16,914 bases of DNA from Oceanospirillaceae bacterium (GTDB lineage Bacteria > Pseudomonadota > Gammaproteobacteria > Pseudomonadales > Balneatricaceae): assembly GCA_023954795.1 (NCBI GenBank), contig JAGSHA010000029.1:1-16914 (forward strand). Direction: 5' to 3'. The notes beneath the pieces are model-generated. The model had not been told where the DNA came from, did not search any database, and worked only from the letters and a program-made list of their open reading frames with translations. Made by a program: the position numbers and the translations under genes. Positions 14,302 to 16,914 of the stretch are shown piece after piece. The stretch's first letter is position 1, and each line of letters begins with the position of its first letter.

Positions 14302-14829
14302 GCTCTCTCACCTCTGGCATCTTGTTATTATCTTAATTGCCGAATGAAAATGAGTTTTTCAGGGATGTCGTGGTCGTGTTGTTACTTACTTCTAATCACC
14401 TGAACTCCGATTTCAATATGTGGCGATGTCGTGCTTTATCCCAGTTTTGTCTCTTAAGGATGTTCGGCACACTGTATCACGGGTTAAAAATGTTCGAACC
14501 ACGTAACCTGAATTGTTGTTCCATAATCAGGTCTTTTAGTTATTAAAACAAGGGAATAGCGATAAATTACTGGTTTCCAAGTCTCTATCGACAATCATTT
14601 TGATTTGGGTTGTATGCTTTTTAAACAGCACGGTTACTTTTCGATATACATGAGGAGGATGACTGGGTGTTTTGGTCATAAATAGCGTTGGTGATGAATG
14701 GGGCGGGGAAATGCAGATCGGTGTATAGGGAATTTGTGAACAAGCCCGAAACGACTCTGGCTTTCAGAGAAAATCTCGAACTTGTTCGCAGGTTCTTAGA
14801 GCATACGCTGCTTGATAGGGGGCTGAAAT
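14302..14829. other. 528-base spacer between the receptor and aldehyde dehydrogenase genes
   Basis: No gene is supported. The left part should hold the promoter of the receptor operon: on the minus strand TTGAAA (14411-14416) and TAGAAG (14389-14394) are 16 bases apart, a weak candidate. GATGTCGTG is repeated directly at 14364-14372 and 14425-14433. The middle (about 14520-14640) is AT-rich and featureless. AGGAGG near 14650 is followed at once by an ATG and only an eight-codon frame. The right end holds a nested inverted repeat at 14735-14790. A + strand ORF across 14688-15032 runs into the aldehyde dehydrogenase gene on the other strand and is probably a shadow. Confidence 0.5.
14735..14790 (-). 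repeat. Nested inverted repeat downstream of the aldehyde dehydrogenase gene
   Basis: TGTGAACAAG (14735-14744) and CTTGTTCGCA (14781-14790) are complementary except for one position that would be a wobble pair in the + strand RNA. Inside lies a perfect CTCTG (14755-14759) and CAGAG (14765-14769) hairpin. It begins 39 bases after the stop of the minus-strand aldehyde dehydrogenase gene. No T-tract follows on either strand, so it is either a factor-dependent end structure or a binding site. Confidence 0.4.
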
Positions 14830-16260
14830 TTAGTTGGGATCGCGTACAACCATCAGACGAATTTCTGTCATATCTTCGATGGCATAGCGAATGCCCTCAC
14901 GGCCAAGACCACTGTCTTTTACGCCACCGTATGGCATGTGGTCGACACGCCAGGACGGTACGTCACCGATCACGACACCACCCACTTCTAACTCATCCCA
15001 GGCTTTCTGAGCTTTGTAGATATCGCGAGTGAAGATACCGGCCTGCAAACCAAAGTCAGAGTTGTTCACTTCTTTCAGCGCGGCATCAAAGTCAGAAAAA
15101 CGGGATAGGATAGCGACCGGTCCGAACGCTTCCTGAGTGTTTACATCCAGATCCGGCGCAACGTTTTCCAACAGTGTGGCCTGTAACATTGCGCCGTCAC
15201 GCTCACCGCCACACAGCAGGGTTGAACCTTTTTCTACGGCATCAACGACCCAGTCGTGCAGACGGGTGGCTTCTTTCTCTGAGATCATTGGGCCGATAAA
15301 GGTATTTTCATCCTTTGGATCTCCCATTGGCAGAGCTTTCACGGCAGCAGTCAGCTTGTCACGCATCTCATCGTACAGGCTGTCGTGGACCATAATGCGC
15401 TGTACGCTGATGCAGCTCTGACCAGACTGGTAATATGCCCCAAACACAATACGTGCGGTGGCGTCATCCAGGTCCGTGCCTTCGTCTACAACGCAGGCTG
15501 CATTGCCGCCCAGTTCCAGTACCACGGGTTTCTTACCCGCTTTAGCTTTCAGCTGCCAGCCGACGTCGGGAGAACCGGTGAAACTCAGCAGTTTCAGGCG
15601 ATCATCCGTGGTGAACAGGTCTGCACCGCCACGGTGGCACGGCAGTACCGAGAATGCACCTTCCGGCAGATCGGTTTCAGCCAGTACTTCGCCGATGATC
15701 AGTGCGCCGATTGGGGTCAGGCTTGCGGGTTTCAGGACAAACGGACAACCGGCCGCAATCGCTGGCGCCACTTTGTGTGCCGCTAGATTTAACGGGAAGT
15801 TAAATGGCGAGATAAAGGAGCATGGGCCGATCGGCACACGTTTCCACATACCGGTGTAACCTTCCGCGCGAGCGGTGATATCCATCGGAATCACTTCGCC
15901 GTTAATACGTACCGCTTCTTCTGCGGCGATACGGAAAGTATCGATCAGGCGGGTGACTTCGCCGCGGGCATCTTTGATCGGTTTGCCGGCTTCGATGCAC
16001 AATGCTTCGGCCAGCTCTTCAAAACGCTCTTCAAAGCGTTTTACGCAGTGGTTGAGAACATCCTGACGCTTGTATGCAGGCATTTTACGCATCGGCTCTG
16101 CTGCCGCATCTGCCGCAGCAATCGCCCGATCAATAGCACTTGCATCGGCCATTGCCACTTGAGTCGCCAGTGCGCCACTGAATTTGTCATAGACCGCTAA
16201 GTCCTGATTGGGCGCTTCAGGTTTGTTGGCAATGAAGTAAGGGTAAGTTGCTTTAAGCAT
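14830..16260 (-). CDS. NAD(P)-dependent aldehyde dehydrogenase
   Basis: A 476-residue cytoplasmic enzyme of the aldehyde dehydrogenase superfamily. Conserved elements are present in order: ISPFNFPLN with Asn154, VLKPASLTP, SFTGSPDVG, the general-base Glu249 in VLELGGNAA, the nucleophile Cys283 in QSGQSCISVQR, and QEAFGPVA followed by the PYGGVKDSGLGREG end motif. It is not HpaE-like at the C-terminus, so it is unlikely to be a second semialdehyde dehydrogenase of that type; it looks more like the lactaldehyde/glyceraldehyde-3-phosphate-type group, and its substrate is open. ATG 16260 is preferred to the longer reading from 16389: GGAG lies eight bases upstream, the sequence opens as in homologues, and it overlaps the 3' end of the GlcG-like gene by eight bases, indicating translational coupling. 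Confidence 0.88.
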   Translation of the reverse strand: MLKATYPYFIANKPEAPNQDLAVYDKFSGALATQVAMADASAIDRAIAAADAAAEPMRKMPAYKRQDVLNHCVKRFEERFEELAEALCIEAGKPIKDARGEVTRLIDTFRIAAEEAVRINGEVIPMDITARAEGYTGMWKRVPIGPCSFISPFNFPLNLAAHKVAPAIAAGCPFVLKPASLTPIGALIIGEVLAETDLPEGAFSVLPCHRGGADLFTTDDRLKLLSFTGSPDVGWQLKAKAGKKPVVLELGGNAACVVDEGTDLDDATARIVFGAYYQSGQSCISVQRIMVHDSLYDEMRDKLTAAVKALPMGDPKDENTFIGPMISEKEATRLHDWVVDAVEKGSTLLCGGERDGAMLQATLLENVAPDLDVNTQEAFGPVAILSRFSDFDAALKEVNNSDFGLQAGIFTRDIYKAQKAWDELEVGGVVIGDVPSWRVDHMPYGGVKDSGLGREGIRYAIEDMTEIRLMVVRDPN

Positions 16261-16690
16261 CTTGGGTCTCCGCAAAAAATAAAGTAAGCCCGGTGCGTGC
16301 ACAATCGATGTCCTGCTGTTCTGATGCGCCGGAGACGCCAATGGCGCCAACCAGTTCATCATTGACGTGTAAAGGCAGGCCACCGCCAATCATCAACATC
16401 CGGGGTTGCTGCGACAGGGTCTGTCGCAGATGCCCGTTCTCTTTTAATCGTTCCTGCCAGGCATGGGTCGCAAGCCCAAAGCTGATGGCAGTAAAAGCTT
16501 TGTCTTCGGCGATTTGAATCGAATGCAGCGGCGCGCCATTCATGCGCTGAAACGCCAGTGGATAACCGCAACGGTCAAGCACACTGACACAGATCTTTAA
16601 TCCCTGATGGTTGGCATCGTTACAGATTGCTGTTGCCAGCTGATTTGCCATCGATGTGGTGATACTAGATTGGGAGATGAGTGCTGACAT
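16253..16690 (-). CDS. GlcG/HbpS/PduO-C family protein (heme-binding/degrading domain, DUF336)
   Basis: A 145-residue protein that is nearly all one GlcG/HbpS-type domain. Recognisable parts are LKICVSVLDRCGYPLAFQRM, the helix with KAFTAISFG, MIGGGLPLHVNDELVGAIGV and SGASEQQDIDCARTGL. Members occur beside many catabolic genes and some bind heme, but a defined enzymatic role is lacking for most of them. No signal peptide is seen. ATG 16690 gives the longest reading; no ribosome-binding site is visible there (the GGAGGT nearby is on the wrong strand), and ATG 16651 (MANQLATAICND) is an alternative. It lies just downstream of hpaD but behind a terminator, and its stop overlaps the aldehyde dehydrogenase start, so the two are probably one unit. 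Confidence 0.8.
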   Translation of the reverse strand: MSALISQSSITTSMANQLATAICNDANHQGLKICVSVLDRCGYPLAFQRMNGAPLHSIQIAEDKAFTAISFGLATHAWQERLKENGHLRQTLSQQPRMLMIGGGLPLHVNDELVGAIGVSGASEQQDIDCARTGLTLFFAETQDA

Positions 16691-16710
16691 GGAGGTACCG
16701 CATATTCGAT

Positions 16711-16730
16711 AAAAAAGGGGCCGAAGCCCC
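16711..16730 (-). terminator. Rho-independent terminator between hpaD and the GlcG-like gene
   Basis: On the minus strand GGGGC (16726-16730), tetraloop TTCG and GCCCC (16717-16721) form a tight hairpin followed by six T residues (16711-16716). It lies 31 bases after the hpaD stop and about 20 bases before the GlcG-like start, so it should end or attenuate the hpaD transcript before the next gene. Confidence 0.88.
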
Positions 16731-16754
16731 AGTCGCCTTTTGAACTTGGTGCTC

Positions 16755-16777
16755 AGTGTTCTTACAGTGAGAACACT
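16755..16777 (-). repeat. Inverted repeat over the hpaD stop codon
   Basis: AGTGTTCT (16755-16762) and AGAACACT (16770-16777) pair perfectly around a seven-base loop containing part of the hpaD stop codon. With the terminator 25 bases further on, this gives two stacked hairpins at the end of the hpaD message. Confidence 0.5.
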
Positions 16778-16914
16778 ACATTGGCCTGACCGGTACCGGA
16801 GCTTGGGAAGTATTCTCCAATCAGCTCGCCTTTACCTTCGTATTTGTCCCAGCCCAGCGCGCCGAATAACATGGCGGTATCGTGCATGCCGCCTTCACCG
16901 GAACAGTGTTTGGC
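16762..16914 (-). CDS. hpaD: 3,4-dihydroxyphenylacetate 2,3-dioxygenase, C-terminal end (partial)
   Basis: The last 50 codons of a gene that enters from the right edge, ending in TAA at 16762-16764. The visible residues (GEGGMHDTAMLFGALGWDKY, then GELIGEYFPSSGTGQ and NVVFSL) match the C-terminus of E. coli HpaD/HpcB as I remember it, including the GEGNMHDT, LGWDKY and SGTGQVNAVF elements. HpaD is a cytoplasmic iron-dependent class III (LigB-type) extradiol dioxygenase that opens the homoprotocatechuate ring, producing the substrate of HpaE. The metal ligands lie outside the window. It is on the opposite strand and about 16 kb from hpaE/hpaF in this window, followed by a strong terminator. Confidence 0.85.
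   Translation of the reverse strand, partial: AKHCSGEGGMHDTAMLFGALGWDKYEGKGELIGEYFPSSGTGQANVVFSL

Noticed and set aside
14302..14345. Fur box before the TonB receptor
   Set aside because: GATAATAAC on the minus strand matches only part of the 19-base Fur consensus, with no clear dyad.
14647..14685. Mini-ORF after a strong AGGAGG
   Set aside because: The ATG is only one or two bases after AGGAGG and the frame stops after eight codons.
14688..15032. Plus-strand ORF with protein-like segment VNKPETTLAFRENLELVRRF
   Set aside because: More than half overlaps the aldehyde dehydrogenase gene on the other strand, it has no ribosome-binding site, and I recognise no family. A gene remnant in 14700-14829 cannot be excluded.
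15137..15859. Overlapping plus-strand ORFs within the aldehyde dehydrogenase region
   Set aside because: They are antisense shadows of a gene with all catalytic motifs intact.

Overview
The window looks like chromosomal DNA of a marine-type gammaproteobacterium, probably Oceanospirillales-like. This is inferred from moderate GC content, gammaproteobacterial-looking proteins (HpaE/HpaF/HpaD, YeeN, YfiR-type and EAL-HDOD proteins) and dense mixed-strand gene packing; no rRNA or other decisive marker is present. There are no tRNA or rRNA genes, CRISPR arrays or insertion sequences that I can see.

Layout. Positions 1-776 (+) carry the 3' end of hpaE and the whole of hpaF, two steps of the homoprotocatechuate (3,4-dihydroxyphenylacetate) meta-cleavage pathway, separated by a REP-like palindromic spacer. 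Positions 777-1409 hold no gene, but 944-1245 can fold as a large branched RNA: a long outer stem, two long arms at a three-way junction, and a strong rho-independent terminator. I do not recognise this RNA and regard it as the most interesting item here. Next come yeeN (YebC/TACO1 family, with its own promoter and terminator), an OsmC-type protein (+), and a secreted Sel1-repeat protein (-). Positions 3682-6101 hold two LysE/RhtB exporter paralogues on either side of a LysR regulator.

Positions 6214-14301 are a run of minus-strand genes. Read in transcription order they are: a TonB-dependent outer-membrane receptor, a periplasmic YfiR-family (DUF4154) protein, and a membrane-bound GGDEF-EAL protein with HAMP domain. 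These three are tightly coupled and look like an envelope-to-cyclic-di-GMP signalling module. They are followed by a Bcr/CflA-type MFS exporter, a small integral membrane protein (perhaps Mpv17/PMP22-like), and an EAL-HDOD protein with a degenerate EAL domain. A 528-base spacer separates this run from the right end, where an aldehyde dehydrogenase, a GlcG/HbpS-type protein and the 3' end of hpaD lie on the minus strand.

Homoprotocatechuate pathway genes therefore appear at both edges of the window in opposite orientation, with about 16 kb of unrelated signalling and transport genes between them.
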